64,000 nt of DNA from Lepturacanthus savala. Lineage: Eukaryota; Chordata; Actinopteri; Scombriformes; Trichiuridae. Below, in pieces: positions 33,975 through 51,770 of this stretch. The notes below the pieces were generated by a model, which was given only the letters and a program-made list of their open reading frames with translations, did not search any database and was not told where the DNA came from. The stretch lies in assembly GCA_030544235.1 (NCBI GenBank), contig CM060463.1:14015190-14079189 (forward strand). Direction: 5' to 3'. The translations under genes were made by a program, and so were the position numbers. Numbering within the stretch: the first letter of the stretch is position 1; each line of letters begins with the position of its first letter.

Positions 33975-34555
33975 GGGGAGAGCCTTGCATAAAAATGCAC
34001 ATGCAGAATAGTAAGTCTGACAGAAGGGAGCACGTGTCACCAAAATCTTGTTCTGACATTTGTTTCCCCTCATCAAGAATTTTTTGTTGATATAAAAGAA
34101 CGTTTTCAATGACAAAGCAAAATGAATTATTCCTATTGTTAAAAAATAGCAAGCCAAGTCAAAATGTATTTTTTTAATGTTTAATCTCAAGAAAACTGTA
34201 AATGAACACAATAAAAAAAAACGGATGTGACTGAATATTTAAAGGGTCAGTTCAGCCAAAACTCAAACACCTACTTATTTTCTGTGACAAGAAAACCTCT
34301 GATTTGAAGGACCTCTTAATCACACACAGGTATGAAATACCTGTGTGTGATTAAGAGGAAGATCCTTATACAAAACTGCACGTGCAGTATAGACACATGA
34401 GAGAAGGGCACACGTGTCACTGAAGTCTTGTTGCAACACTTGTTTCCCTCGTCCTTTTGATATTTTTTTTTGTCATTTTTGCAATGAGAAACCAAAACTA
34501 AATTATTGTTATTATTAATAAATAAAAATAAGATTTTTCTGATGTTAATCCTTAT
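33975..34555. repeat. Diverged direct duplication, two ~150-bp units
   Basis: Units at about 33985-34120 and 34368-34490 share the order CTT-rATACAAA/CATAAAAA, TGCAC[A/G]TGCAG, AGAAGGG, CACGTGTCAC, TCTTGTT, ACA[T/C]TTGTTTCCC. Divergence is roughly a fifth of positions by eye. The spacing is about 380 bp. Neither unit codes for a recognisable protein. Confidence 0.65.
34312..34358. repeat. Perfect 22-bp inverted repeat with 3-nt loop
   Basis: The left arm (34312-34333) starts CCTCTTAATCACACACAGG. The right arm (34337-34358) is its exact reverse complement. The loop is GAA. The structure sits directly at the left border of the second unit of the local duplication. Confidence 0.95.
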
Positions 34556-35135
34556 GTGAATAGAAACAATGTAAAGACAGAACAGGTCAAAACACCTGTT
34601 TCTATGTAACAATTATAATTATTATATAAGTAAAAATTTCAGATTTGAAAGACGTTTTCAGGATATGAAACAACTGACAAATTATGGTATTTCATCACAT
34701 TGATGAACACATAATGAATCTGTCCTACTGAGTGATTTGTAACACTTCCCACAATGACTAAGTGCATCTAACATAACAACACATATGTATATCAAACTCA
34801 GACATAGCTGCTTTTGTCCTGCCACCTGCAACATAACTGGATACACAAACAACATGTCGGGCCAGTATATTCTATCATCTCTCTGGCTTGTTAGGTTTCA
34901 GCTACGTAAAGCTTCACTTTGTCTCTACTACTAGACAATGGGTTGAATCTATGAGAACAAGGGCCTTGGAAAGAGAGGCGGATTGAAATAGAAGTCTGCT
35001 GTTTTTTTTCCCCTTCTTTTTCCCATGTACTAGGTCAGACGCTCTGCTTTCTATGTGTGAGAGACTCACGACATGACACTTGGATATATGGTGGACAATA
35101 GCGGGGAACAATGAGAGTGACAGGCATGGTTACAG

Positions 35136-35143
35136 TATAAAAG
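35136..35143 (+). promoter_or_regulatory. TATA box of plus-strand trypsin-like gene
   Basis: TATAAAAG lies 683 bases before the ATG. A non-coding first exon from about 35165 would end at 35243 (AAG before GTGAGG). It would splice to an acceptor at 35810 (TTTGGTAG), eight bases before the ATG at 35819. This is the usual arrangement for highly expressed secreted proteases. Confidence 0.6.
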
Positions 35144-35818
35144 AGGCCTAAGAGTTCTCAAGCTGCACTGTATGTCCCGGTATGAGAGTGTGTGCCAGTG
35201 TAGATCCTGGATTGGATTGTTTCCTCACTTGACTCTTATTAAGGTGAGGCAAATTTGCGTCAAATGTATTTCAGTTTGTGAAATGTGTTGTTAGCTGTGT
35301 GAAACGTAGACCAAGGGCTGCTATGCGGAGGATACAGAGCACCAGTTTTATATAAAATATATATGTTTTAATTTCAAATTAAGTAAGTATATCATTACTG
35401 GAGAAGACACCCTAATCTTTAACTTCAGTATATGGTGTAATTATGAATCCTCCTTTGTAGAAGTTTAAGAGAGAGATTGGAGAGTTTTCCGGCAACTATT
35501 TCTAGATTCTTCAAGATGAACCCTGACTTGTGCAGGAATGAAGAATCCGTGTATGCTATAAATGACCTGCAAATGAATTGAAATGAAACCACTGTAAATA
35601 TTAATTAATGAAACGAAATGATGCAAATGAATTTTCACTTTTCAGACAATTCCAGACATTCCATACAACGCAATAGTATTACCACATTCATCAAAAAATG
35701 CAATGAATCAAATGAAAAACATGACATGTCTTTCCTCTATGTTTACCAGTTTATGACCCATGATTCTGACCACATTTGTCTTTTCTTTTTTCTCTCTTTT
35801 TGTTTGGTAGCAACTAGA

Positions 35819-38308
<2,490 letters not shown>

Positions 38309-38433
38309 GACTCTTTATAACAAGCACCATCAACTCATGTGAAGACTTGAACAGATCCTAAAGGAACCAAAGGCCGTCTTGGATGCGTTTGTTGTTGTCT
38401 TTAAACTTGCAATACTGTAGGTAGGGAAATAAA

Positions 38434-39045
38434 TATATTTGTATGCAGAAAGTATCTCTGACATAAATCACATTCATTCATTAAAGCATAGCGTAAGTAT
38501 AAGTGCAAATACATAGTGAACTGATTTTTTTTTTTTTTCAAAATTATCGACCAAGTCTTACATATACATGCAACTAAACACTTTTTCCAAATGTGCTATA
38601 AAACATATCACAGATTGTGGACCATACAGGTAGCATTTTGGGGTTTGAAGCTCAAAGAGGGGTTGAGCTTAAAAATAAAGATACATATTTTCTCAAACTG
38701 TCTCCTCCGATATTTTTCATCTACTTTGGATCTTATCTAGTGACAGAGTCATAACTATACTGTATTTGAACAAAAGAATCATTTTTCACTGTCTGTATTT
38801 CAGTCATTAAACCTTCCTAAACTTTCCTTTCATACCTCGCCTTTTCGAAACATATACACGAATAATAGCAACAACAACAAAAAAAAAAACGCCTCACATT
38901 GCCTCATAATAACACATTGCTGACATCCCAGTAAATGATTGGCTGTGGCAGCACCCTGTCCCTCTCCCTCCCCTCTGTTTCATTCACATTTAAAGCTGAC
39001 TCGGTCAGTGACTTAAAGAAAAGGTTCAAACCCAGACCAGCGAGT
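38434..39045. other. Intergenic between trypsin-like gene and cda
   Basis: About 0.6 kb, AT-rich, with a T-run at 38525-38538 and an A-run near 38880. The cda promoter should lie in its right half; no TATA box is obvious. Confidence 0.5.
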
Positions 39046-41333
<2,288 letters not shown>

Positions 41334-41526
41334 GACTGAGTTTAGTGCATACAACACACAAGTGCTGTATGAATTTGTCCTGTACTGAGTTTAATGCATG
41401 TGCTGAACATGAATTCATGTATAGCAGTGGCTCTATTTATGGTAACTGTTTGTTGTATTAGCCACTGATTGTAAACTGTGTCATTTTTTTGTAAATTTAC
41501 CCTATGTATATTGTAATATTAATAAA

Positions 41527-43257
41527 ACATCAAGATAATTGCAATGCTGTTAAGCTGAAAAAAATATTGTGCCATAGTGATCTTTTCACCTCCAATAACA
41601 TATTTAATGCTGTATTATTGTAGATAAAAATATTTATTAATTTAAGGAAGCAGAAAGGAAGGGAAAATACATAAATATCAAAGCAGGTCACATTTTAATA
41701 AATAAACAACCTTGAAAGGAGTTTCATTTGTAGTGTTTCATCTCTTACAGTTACATGTGGCTATAAATGAAGTTCAAATGCCATTGAAAGGGGGGGGGGG
41801 GGGGATCATAATTATGAGTTACAGTGTACTGCAAATGTTATTCATTGAGCAGCAAATGATTCAACTGCAGAGTAAAAGGACAAGATGAAGCAAGTGAAAC
41901 ATTTACCCAAGTTGCCAGTGCAAATTCACTATACATTTATTAGAGATTTTAGGTCTACTTATTCCATGCGTTAATATTTACAGTGGTTTAAGGGTATAGG
42001 CTTAAAAAGGGTAAGTACGACATGGTAGGATGTATCGTTTCTCCCTGATTTAGACAATAATGACAAAAATAACAAAAAAAAATAAGTGAAACCAGCCCCA
42101 AACAAGAAGAAACTGAAAAGACAAAAAGGCAAATTTCAACATGCTGGGTACAGTTCACCCAAAACAATATTTCACGTCATCAGTTTGAACTTTGCTGTCA
42201 ACATATTTTATATTTAATCCCTAAAACAAACCAGCAGCAAAAACATGGCAACGTGATCTGAGCAGCACTAGAAAACATTATAAACCCTTTTTATTCATCA
42301 ATCTTTGTGGCGGTGTTATAGTATATGAAATAAGTCTTACCATGATCTATGACTTTAAGCCTCGAATTTAAAAAGCAACACAACTAACAGCAAAGAAAGG
42401 CAAAAAGTGAGGTCAACCCACTATTTTCTCTAGATTCAGTGCAAAAAGCTCAGTTTTCTAGCCTTTGTTGTTACCCACCTACTTTTAAAGAAAGCCGTGT
42501 GGAGATCTGATGACATGAAACAGATTTCTTCAACAGAGGGAAACAATGGCGAAGGTCAAACTCATGATAGTAGACTGTCAATTATAAAGATGTGATGAGG
42601 CTCCAGGTGGTTCAAATGACCGTTAACGTGTCTGATGAAGTTGAGTGAAAACAATTTTTTGCTTTTCTTAAGTTGCACGAGGTCACTTCATGAATTTTCT
42701 GAGACAATAGAGAAAAGATAAAACAAAAGTACCTGGTGTTAAGCTGTAGTACCCACATATGCTAGTTATAGCTAATGTTTGTACCATAGAAACACTCCAG
42801 CAGTCACGTGTGTAAAAAGCACAAGGGTGTAGAGCTTTGTTTGGCCTGCAATCAGAACATAGTGTGCATGTATGTGCTACTGTAGCACCACTTCTGACAT
42901 TTGAAGTTAACACAACAGGAGCTTTCATGAAGCAACGTCATGCAACCCAGATTTTGCCTCAATAAGCATTCATCTCAGAGCTTTAACATGCACACGGATG
43001 CATTTTAAAGGTTACTGGCAGCACGCTATTTTAAAGCCATCGATTTTCATGTGACTACACTATCTAACAGATAAAATGAGACAAACCTGTAAATGGGTTG
43101 CAAGAGTTCAGTGCAGAAACCTACCTGCGTCAAAGAGAACTACAGTAATCATTTGAAAACGGCAACACTTCTGCAGTTTTCTTGTCATAGAACTTAACCG
43201 GGAGGCAGGACCATGAAGTGCGAGAGCTAGCATTCGTACGCCTTTGGTTATTTGACC
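41527..43257. other. Convergent 3' region of cda and dnajc16
   Basis: This contains the dnajc16 3' UTR on the minus strand; candidate AATAAA signals on that strand are near 41634 and 42288. A 15-base G-run lies at about 41790. I see no other gene. Confidence 0.5.
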
Positions 43258-46200
43258 TCAGCTCTCCGTGGAGGAGTTGGTGGAAGCTTTGCCGAGGGAC
43301 GGCCAAGCGGGGACGTGCAATCTAGGTAAGGTGCCCTCCATTAGCCTCTCCATCCACAGTCCCAGCCTGTCCAGCTTGTGGTGGACTTCTATGCTGGTGG
43401 CCCTGCTGGAGCCTCTCTTGAAATCAGCCCCATCTTCCCTGGAATGGGAACGGGATCGAGAGTGGGAGCTGGACCTGGACCTGGAGCGGGACTTTCTCCT
43501 GCTGTCGGAGGAGAACGACGAGGTCTCCGACGAGGAGTCGCCGGCGTCGTCTCCCGTGAAGACGGGTCTGAAGAGGCAAAAGTATTTCTTGTGGCCGTTG
43601 AGGGCCAGGACGTGGCCGGTGTAGTCTGAAGACTCCTCGTCATCGTCTGAATGGCCGGAACTCTGTGCAACGTCAGAGGTTGAGTGAAGGAGCGACAGCA
43701 TCCAGTGGCGGTGCTTATCAGCGTTGAGGAAGGAGAAGTGGAGGGTCGGAGTCCTGTGTAGTGACAGGGGTTTTGTGGGTTTAAGGGGTAGAGCAAGCAA
43801 AAAAAACAACAACAAAAACATGCAAACAGGGCATCTAAGTGGACCAGATACACACTCGATATTGTTTACATGGCACTTGAAAAAACTAATTATTGCCTTG
43901 ATCCAAGTATAAGTGGCCAACTGAAGTGCATGTAAACACGTTACTCCAATATCTGAGTTCTCCGACCAGGACACCTAGATAATACAAGATGTCCAGAAGT
44001 CTGATTAGACGCCAAAACTGAATGTTGAGCATAGCTTGATTAACCTGTGAATGTAAATGCACTGACTTATGTAAATGAGGTTTATATAACTCCTTATTTA
44101 TCCTTGATTCCACCCTTGGTTTAAATTCAGGTTATTACATTATCCCTAAAATGAATACACACAGAATTCCAAAGATAAAAAAATATCTCAACAATAAACA
44201 AAGCTTTAAAACTATTGATTAAAACCTCCACAATATTGATGCATAGTTCTCATGAAGACCTTGAATTTCCTAACATATGCAGTACTGAGACATACCCAGA
44301 GAAAGAGAAAACCTCCTTGGCAAATTTCCTAAGCAAGGCATTCTTGGAGGCGTCGGTGAGCACCAGTACAACGTTGATGTGGCCGGGCCTCAGCTTCACC
44401 AGGTTACTGGTGTACGTGATGTCCGTCAGCTCCGTCACCTCCACAAAGTCCTTCTTGGGAGGACGGCTGGATGGACCAATGACAAGCAGGAATTAGTTTG
44501 ATTTCTTTTACAGGATTTTTACAGTGTAGCTGCATTCAGAAGGGATCTTTTGGAGGAATGACTACAGTGATCGCAGACTCGAAACAAGCAAGAGACATAT
44601 TATAATACTAAAGTGTATTAAAATCTCCCCTTGTGAAGCATACTGTCAAAGCTTTTTTAACACAACACACGTGAGGCACAAGGTTGCCAAATGTTCTTTT
44701 TTTTACGTTTATATTGACACAGATAAAAGTTCAACCACTCTCTTGATCCAGAAAAACCCTGTGCAAATGTGCACAAACAGTAGTGTCTAAAAGAGGCTCT
44801 GGCTCAAAGTGGCACTGGAGAAGAGCTGAAACTAATAGTCTAATTATTACATTGCACATACTGTATTACCTCTAATTCAGATTAAAGTGAAGCTTGCAAA
44901 GCTAAATAAATATGGATACTACCATTTTTTCCACTCTCTTTATTAAAAAAGCAGTTTGGGCACTACTGTGAGGATGACAATTAAGAGTATATTCTGTCAT
45001 ATTTAATGAATAATAAGACATTTGTTTTGTGTGGTTAAGGGGCTGCTTTGACAGCTGGACAAACAGCATATGTTCTAAGATCCACTGATCAGGATGTCAA
45101 ATTTCTTTGTTGTTCTTGCTTGCCATTTCCCATCACTTGGCGAGTAAAGTAGACCGGAAATGTTTTCAATGGTTCTGCTGTGACTTTTGGTCAAAGTACT
45201 CTGTGTCCATCTTGTGTTCGTTTCATGCCACTACATTACCTCGAGGTAGAAGCTCTACTTGATGTGTCATCGTCAGGTTGTGGCTGCTCCTTTGGCTTTG
45301 GTGCCCGAGGTTTGCTCTCACCTGGCTCACTGAAAACACAACACAGGATGGAGAATCAGCTGTGTGGACAAACTGATTGAGTCAGTATCTGACTCAGCTG
45401 GAGTCAAAACAAGAAACAAACGCGTGTATAGAATTAGACATTTTTAAAAGTTTCAAATTTAAAGTGAAATATTCTGGTATATGTTTATAGCGGATCAGAC
45501 TGAAGAACGACCACTCCTCTCACCTGAAGGCCTGGATGATGACTGTGCCGAAAAGAATGAAGAGAGCCGAGAAAATCAACGACAGGATGGGCATCATCTC
45601 TCGCCTTGAGGGGAGACACATTAAGATCTCAATATTACTGCTCATGCCCACAATTTCATAACAACTGCATACAACACTGACATTTTTTTTTAAGTAACGT
45701 GCCTGAACAAAAGTCGCAATTTTATAACTGTTTTATAACTGCATTATTACAAACCGGAAGTGGTATGCATTTACTATACAATATATCAAAAGTAATCTCT
45801 GGAAAATGCTTTGCTAGATCACAATATACTAATTTCAAGGACTGTTTGTTTAGTGGATGCGTGCAGCTCAGCTTTGAAAGGACACACTGAATATGTACCT
45901 ACACAGTCCCCAGCAGCTGGTGATGCAGAACATGATTCAGCTTCCAATACGTTTCAGAAATATCAGCAAAAGTACACCACTGTGTTTGTCATTCTCTTTT
46001 TTCACTAAATGCTGCAGAAAAACACGAGTGTTGTCTTACCAGTTGGAGTAGAGAAGGTCATCGTAGATTTGAAGGATGTACTCATACGCAGCATTCATCC
46101 ACTGAATGAGAAAAATCTGGTGGAAGGTTGAAAACAAAACAGAAAACAGTGAGACATCGACAAAATGCTCCGGCTAAAGCTCCACGGTCAGATTCTGCGC

Positions 46201-49200
46201 TCTCACTTACCGGGGCCATCTCGTTGTTGAGTTCTGGCAGAGTGGCGTCTGAGCTCAGGTAGGTGGGGTCTTTCTGAAGGAGCTCCAGCTGTTCATGGAG
46301 GCGGGACTTGTCCTCTTCGCTGCCGTTCCAGCCACCACTCACAGAGCGGTACAAGACCTTGCCAGTCTGACTCCGCCTCTCCAGAATCACCACCTGTCAG
46401 TGGCGGGGACAAACATATCAGTAACCTGACACATATAGTTTCTGAAAATATTGTCTTCATCTGCTTCAATCTACTGGATTTAGCTGCAAATTAACTTTGA
46501 ACTCAATGTTTAGAGTGGCATTCCAAAATAATAAAAAAAAAAAAATCAGATGGTTTAATTTGTACCAAATTATCATACTGTACTATTGTACTTTTATTTA
46601 ATGTTGATTTCCCACAAACCTCTTTGGAGAGGTGTTTTATGAACACAAAGTGGAATTGTTTTTGTTGTTTTTTGTCATAACTTTCAGACAGTCAGCCTTC
46701 TTCTATAAGAGCTGTAAACTCTGGAACTCACTGCCACCAGAAATAAAATCCACCTCAGAACTTAAGATGTTAAAGTTCACAGATGTTAAAGGCCTGGTTT
46801 AAGACACAACAAAACTGTACTCATCTTTGAATAATGTGTAGAGTGAGTGAGTGTTTTATATCTTATAAAAACATAGTACAACATAGTATAGTGTTGGTAT
46901 GTATGGTATGTTGTATGTGTATACATTTATATACTTTAAATTGTGATGTGTATTTTATATTGTGACTCATTTCTTATATTATGATGTATATTTTATATTG
47001 TACTGCAACATTGTGGAAGAGCCCAACCTTGGACCGGAATTGAGAATTAGCACTAGTTATAGACTCTATATGCATCACATCAGTTGCAATCATGTAACAA
47101 TGTCTGACAACATTGTCCCAGTCAAATAAATAAAATAGATAAATAAAAAAATATTTCTGATCATTATAAAAACATACGGTTCTTTTCTGTATGTTCAGAA
47201 GAGCCGTTAGCATGTGTGTGTCTCTCCCACTGACCTGCGGTGAAAGTGCGGCCTGGTTGTGAAGCAGCGCCTGACACAGCGGCTGCTGCTGACGCTGATA
47301 GACGTAAGCAAAGCGCAGCACCTCTTTTCTGTTAGCCGTGGCGAAGTCCAGGAAGGCCTTATTGCCTGGAAGAAAGGCCTGGTCCTCACCTGTGATCAGC
47401 AGCACGCAGTACCTGCAAACCGGTTAATTCAGTCACCGTCTTGCATTTATCATATGTTAGAATTCAAATTCAGCCTTCCCTTGTTTTACATTCCCTGTGT
47501 CTACTTCTTCTTTTTGCAGATGTGGATAAGCAAGGAGCAGGAGGACAAAGAGGACGTCAATTTAAGTGATGGATTTCTACCATTCGACTTACTTCCTCCG
47601 CCTGTGAAACTGTTTGACTGGACACAGCTCATCAAACAGCTGCTGGTTGACCAGCCGTGGCACCTGTAGGAACTTGTTGTTGGAGACAAACTCGTCCATG
47701 ATCTGCCGCTTCATCCCTCTGGCCTATGAGAGAGGAAGGGTAGCGGATATAAAGTGGTGTGAAGGTAAAAGATGAAGTAGGAGAAGGAGGTGCTGGTAAA
47801 GCAGGGCTATAATGCAACATTTTCTAATTGTACAATGTACCTGAATAATATCAACAGGCTTTTCTGTGTCCTCCTTGAACAGCAGCATGGTGGGAGCGTA
47901 CGTGTTTATGTTGAACTGCCGCAGGAGCCGAGTGTTGTGCGTGTCGCCCTGGTCCACATAGCCGAAACGAACATAGCCTCTGAAGGCAAACGCTGTTAAC
48001 TGGAGAGCGATAATGAGGGAAGGGGAGAGCGCCAAATAAATATTTACATTATGATAAAAAAAGAGGAGATGGTGTACAAAAGAAGATTTCAAAGCAAATG
48101 CGACTGCGACTATTTAGGTGTGGTGTATGTGAGTGTAAATACATTGATTACCTTATATAATAAGGGAATAACTGGGACTTGGTCAAACAAGAGAATGCTA
48201 GGCTTATTCTCCACAGGCCAGTTATCCAGAAAAGCCTGGTAGTTGTTATCGGATATCTGGAAGGTATATTAATGATAGTAAATGGTAAATGGAAATGGTA
48301 AATACAAGTAAATTGACAATAAATAAATAGAATAAATAAAAAATAGCAATATATATAGCATTCATGCTACAATGATGTGGTTACCTTTTCCACCAGCCTC
48401 TGGGGCAGTAGATCTTCCACAAACTGTCGCAGGTGCTCTCGTACCACAGCCTGATGGAAGAAGGTCACCCTGCCGTTTACCAGGCCGATGATGGAAGGAG
48501 CGCGGTGAGCTCCCAGCTGGTTGGCCAGACGACGCTCATAACCCATGTCCACAATGCCAATGCCCACACCTGGTGCAGAAGTAAAAATAGACCGCTACTG
48601 CCTGTGCCTCATACAGCAGAGCAAAACACGAGTGCTTTTGCAATTAAGAAAAATACAGCGTAGAAAATGTCTTGTGCTATTCTAGAAATCATCAACTTAT
48701 ATATAAACACAGGTGGTCCACTGACATTGAATGGGTCATGTAACTGTGGGTTCATAGATAGATTTGAGAGATTTTATATTCAAACAAATCTTTTCTGAAT
48801 GTGGCAGAAAATGTGCCTACATGCCATTAAAAAAATCAGTGATTGCTGTTTATCTTCATCACATGTTAAAATTGATCTGTACATTATTCCAACTATCCTA
48901 TATTTCACCAAATAATCATTGTGAAGCTCTGGGACAATAGGAAGTCTTTCGAAAGAACCAGTCCATGCTGTGGGAGTTTTTTTTTTTCATCAATCTCTGC
49001 TGAAATGAGTGAGTGACTGCCTCATCATGAAAAATTCATAAATCTGCATTTTTAGTATCTCACAGGCTCCTGTGTATCCATTTTGCTGTCTACCAGAAAG
49101 GTGTAATTAATGTAGTTTCACTCATAATGACTAACTTCTAACTCACTTTCACCACCTTTCATCAACCTCATTTGGTGCAGATAAGAAAAGAGCCAGAAGG

Positions 49201-51694
49201 AGACAATATGGCCTGGTTGTAGGCATATTAAGTTTGCCACATCTTTAGAAGTACGGCTACAAATAATTCTAACGTCGTTCTTGTCAGCTCCATGTGTAAC
49301 GAGATTAGATTTTTCAGCCATTCAAGACCTTAATCTGGGACCTGTCTGTGTTGAGTTTGCATGTTCTCCCTTTGTCTATGTGGGTTCTCTGGCTTCCTCC
49401 CACAGTCCAAAAACATGCTGAGGTTAACTGGAGACTCTAAATTGCCCATAGTTGTGAGTGTGTGAGTGAATGGTGTGTGTGCCCCACGATACGATAGGCT
49501 GGTGACCATCTGGGGTGTATCCCTGCCTCTCGCCTGTAATTAACTGGGATAGGCTCCAGACCCCTGCAACCCTAATGAGGAATAAGCAGGTATAGAAGAT
49601 GATCGAATGAATAAATGAATTTTTCAGCCATGTTTTGAGGTAGCTTCATTTACTGAACTGTAGGCTACATGTGATTAAAATCTAAAAACATTATTATAGA
49701 TACTTTTTGTCTTTAGCATACACAGATATATTAGTATGCAGGATATGTTTCCAGTTGCCTGCCACTTTAACTATTACAGACTGAACATCAGACTTAGTCT
49801 GAAGGGAAGCACACTGGACTGTTAATTAGCTACGTTAACATCTTTAAATTCATCTCCAGTGCCAGACAACTGTTACATATGGCTGAATCTCTCCATTGGC
49901 TTCACGCCCTGTTCCAGGAAACCAAGAACAAACAAACCCTAATGAATAATTAAAGAAATGGTCCACTCTTTGTAAAACATCTTAATACTAATGGCCTGCA
50001 ACTGAGTAAACATCATTCTTGTGTTATGATGCTTTTAGAAACATCAGTCGTCATCTTGTGGGAAGAGATAGAAAAAGAGAGAGAGTGTGTGTGTGTGTGT
50101 GTGTGCATGCGCGCGTGTGGCAGATTGTTGGGAGTCCGGTGACAGCAGCCTTACCCAGCGGCTCCAGCTCCTGTACCGTCTCCTTCCACACAGGCTCAAT
50201 GTGGATACATGCAAAGCACCACTCAGAGGTCACTTTAATCAGGTAGGGCCTCTTATAGCTGTCTGGAAGGACGTCACTGTTAAACTGTGCGTGGTGAAAC
50301 AGGTATTTGCTGTCTGCAAAGTCCCTGGACCTGAAAGAGGGTGGAAAGCAGACATTAAACCTTTTTTTCCATTTTAACTCCAAATTGTCTGATTCTAAAT
50401 CATGATTCTTCTTAGACACAAAAAGGACAGTTTTGCTTCCCTTTTAGTAATTGTTACTACTTCTAATCTAAATCTAACAGGGTTCCCACTCCTAATCTGA
50501 AATTATTTCAAGGACTTTTCAGCTGCTACAGAGATAAGTTATTGTGTCATACACTAATACCTTCCCCTTTTATGTGTGCCTTAATATGCATAATATGTAT
50601 TTTTATTTTTAACACATACCTCTAATTCATTATATTTATTATTCTATTGTATGTAAGCAACGGGTCCAACAAATATTTCATTATTCTCTTAAATAAAGTC
50701 AAATTGACTGGTTCATAGATTTAATGCTAATGCTACATTAATCACAATCATTTATGATAATAACAGAAAATAAAAAATTCCAGCAGATCAAATGAACATG
50801 TAATAGGGTACTGTAAGTTTTTACTGCCATCATTTCCAGGATAATTTAATAATTTCTAGGACATTTTTTCAATTTCCATGTTTTCCATGACTGGAAAATA
50901 ATATCAATAATTTTCCAGGTTTTCCAGGAGGCGTGGGAACCATGATCTAAATATCTAGACATTCGGACAACACAGCATATCAAGGCAATCAGCAATACAG
51001 CTATTTTTAAATAACCAGAAATGTGAAATGTTTCAAAAAGACAAATTCCACTCTTATGTCGGCACTTTTTGATGTTTCAATTGACAAATAGAGAATGATT
51101 TGTACTAATAGTTTCTTCATCAAACATCTGACATTGGAAAAACTCCCTTCAACATGGAGAATCACCTTTTTTAACAAAACAAGACTCGTGATTTTTCTCC
51201 TTGATTCCAAGTATTGTCTAACTAAATTAAACTGGCAGCATATCAGTGACAACACATTCTTTGTGTACCTGGGGAAATGGAAAAAAGATTCATCGAAGTA
51301 GAAGTTGTTGTGGAAGCTGCGGAAACCCTGATGCTGTGACTGTCCGAAGGGCTGGTTTTCATCCATCTGTCCATAGCGGTCGAAGTTGGATCTTCGCTCT
51401 TCATTTGACAAAATCTGCATCCAAAGGAGAGGGAAGGTGTGAGGACTGTGCTCTTAAATGTTATAGAGAGACTATGATATAGAAAGTGAAATAGACTGTC
51501 ATGTGATGCAGGGCACTGTGTGTGAGCCTAGACCCACCTCATAGGACTTAAAGACTTTGATGAACATGTCCTCAGCGTTGGGGTCCTTGTTCTTATCTGG
51601 ATGCCTAAAAAAAGCCCAGATTCAGGTCACCACACATCACTGTGAGATCACACATGGATGAATAATATGTAGCAATTCAGAGATAGGTAGGTGT

Positions 51695-51770
<76 letters not shown>

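Larger units (their letters stand above)
30900..35130. other. Intergenic between the two head-to-head proteases
   Basis: Mostly AT-rich non-coding DNA. It contains a (TG)n tract, a CAT-repeat near 31.54 kb, a diverged local duplication near 34.0 and 34.4 kb, and a perfect hairpin at 34312-34358. I recognise no exon, and no TATA box is evident just upstream of the minus-strand gene. Confidence 0.5.

Noticed and set aside
43268..43624. 118-codon plus-strand frame rich in Leu/Glu
   Set aside because: It is the antisense shadow of the last dnajc16 exon; GC-rich RS codons read backwards stay open.
43258..43974. 238-codon minus-strand frame as a separate gene
   Set aside because: The part after 43753 is the last exon of dnajc16; the part before it is intron that happens to be open.
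49118..49321. 67-codon minus-strand frame in a dnajc16 intron
   Set aside because: No family match and no splice context. It ends at the target-site duplication of the SINE-like insertion by coincidence.
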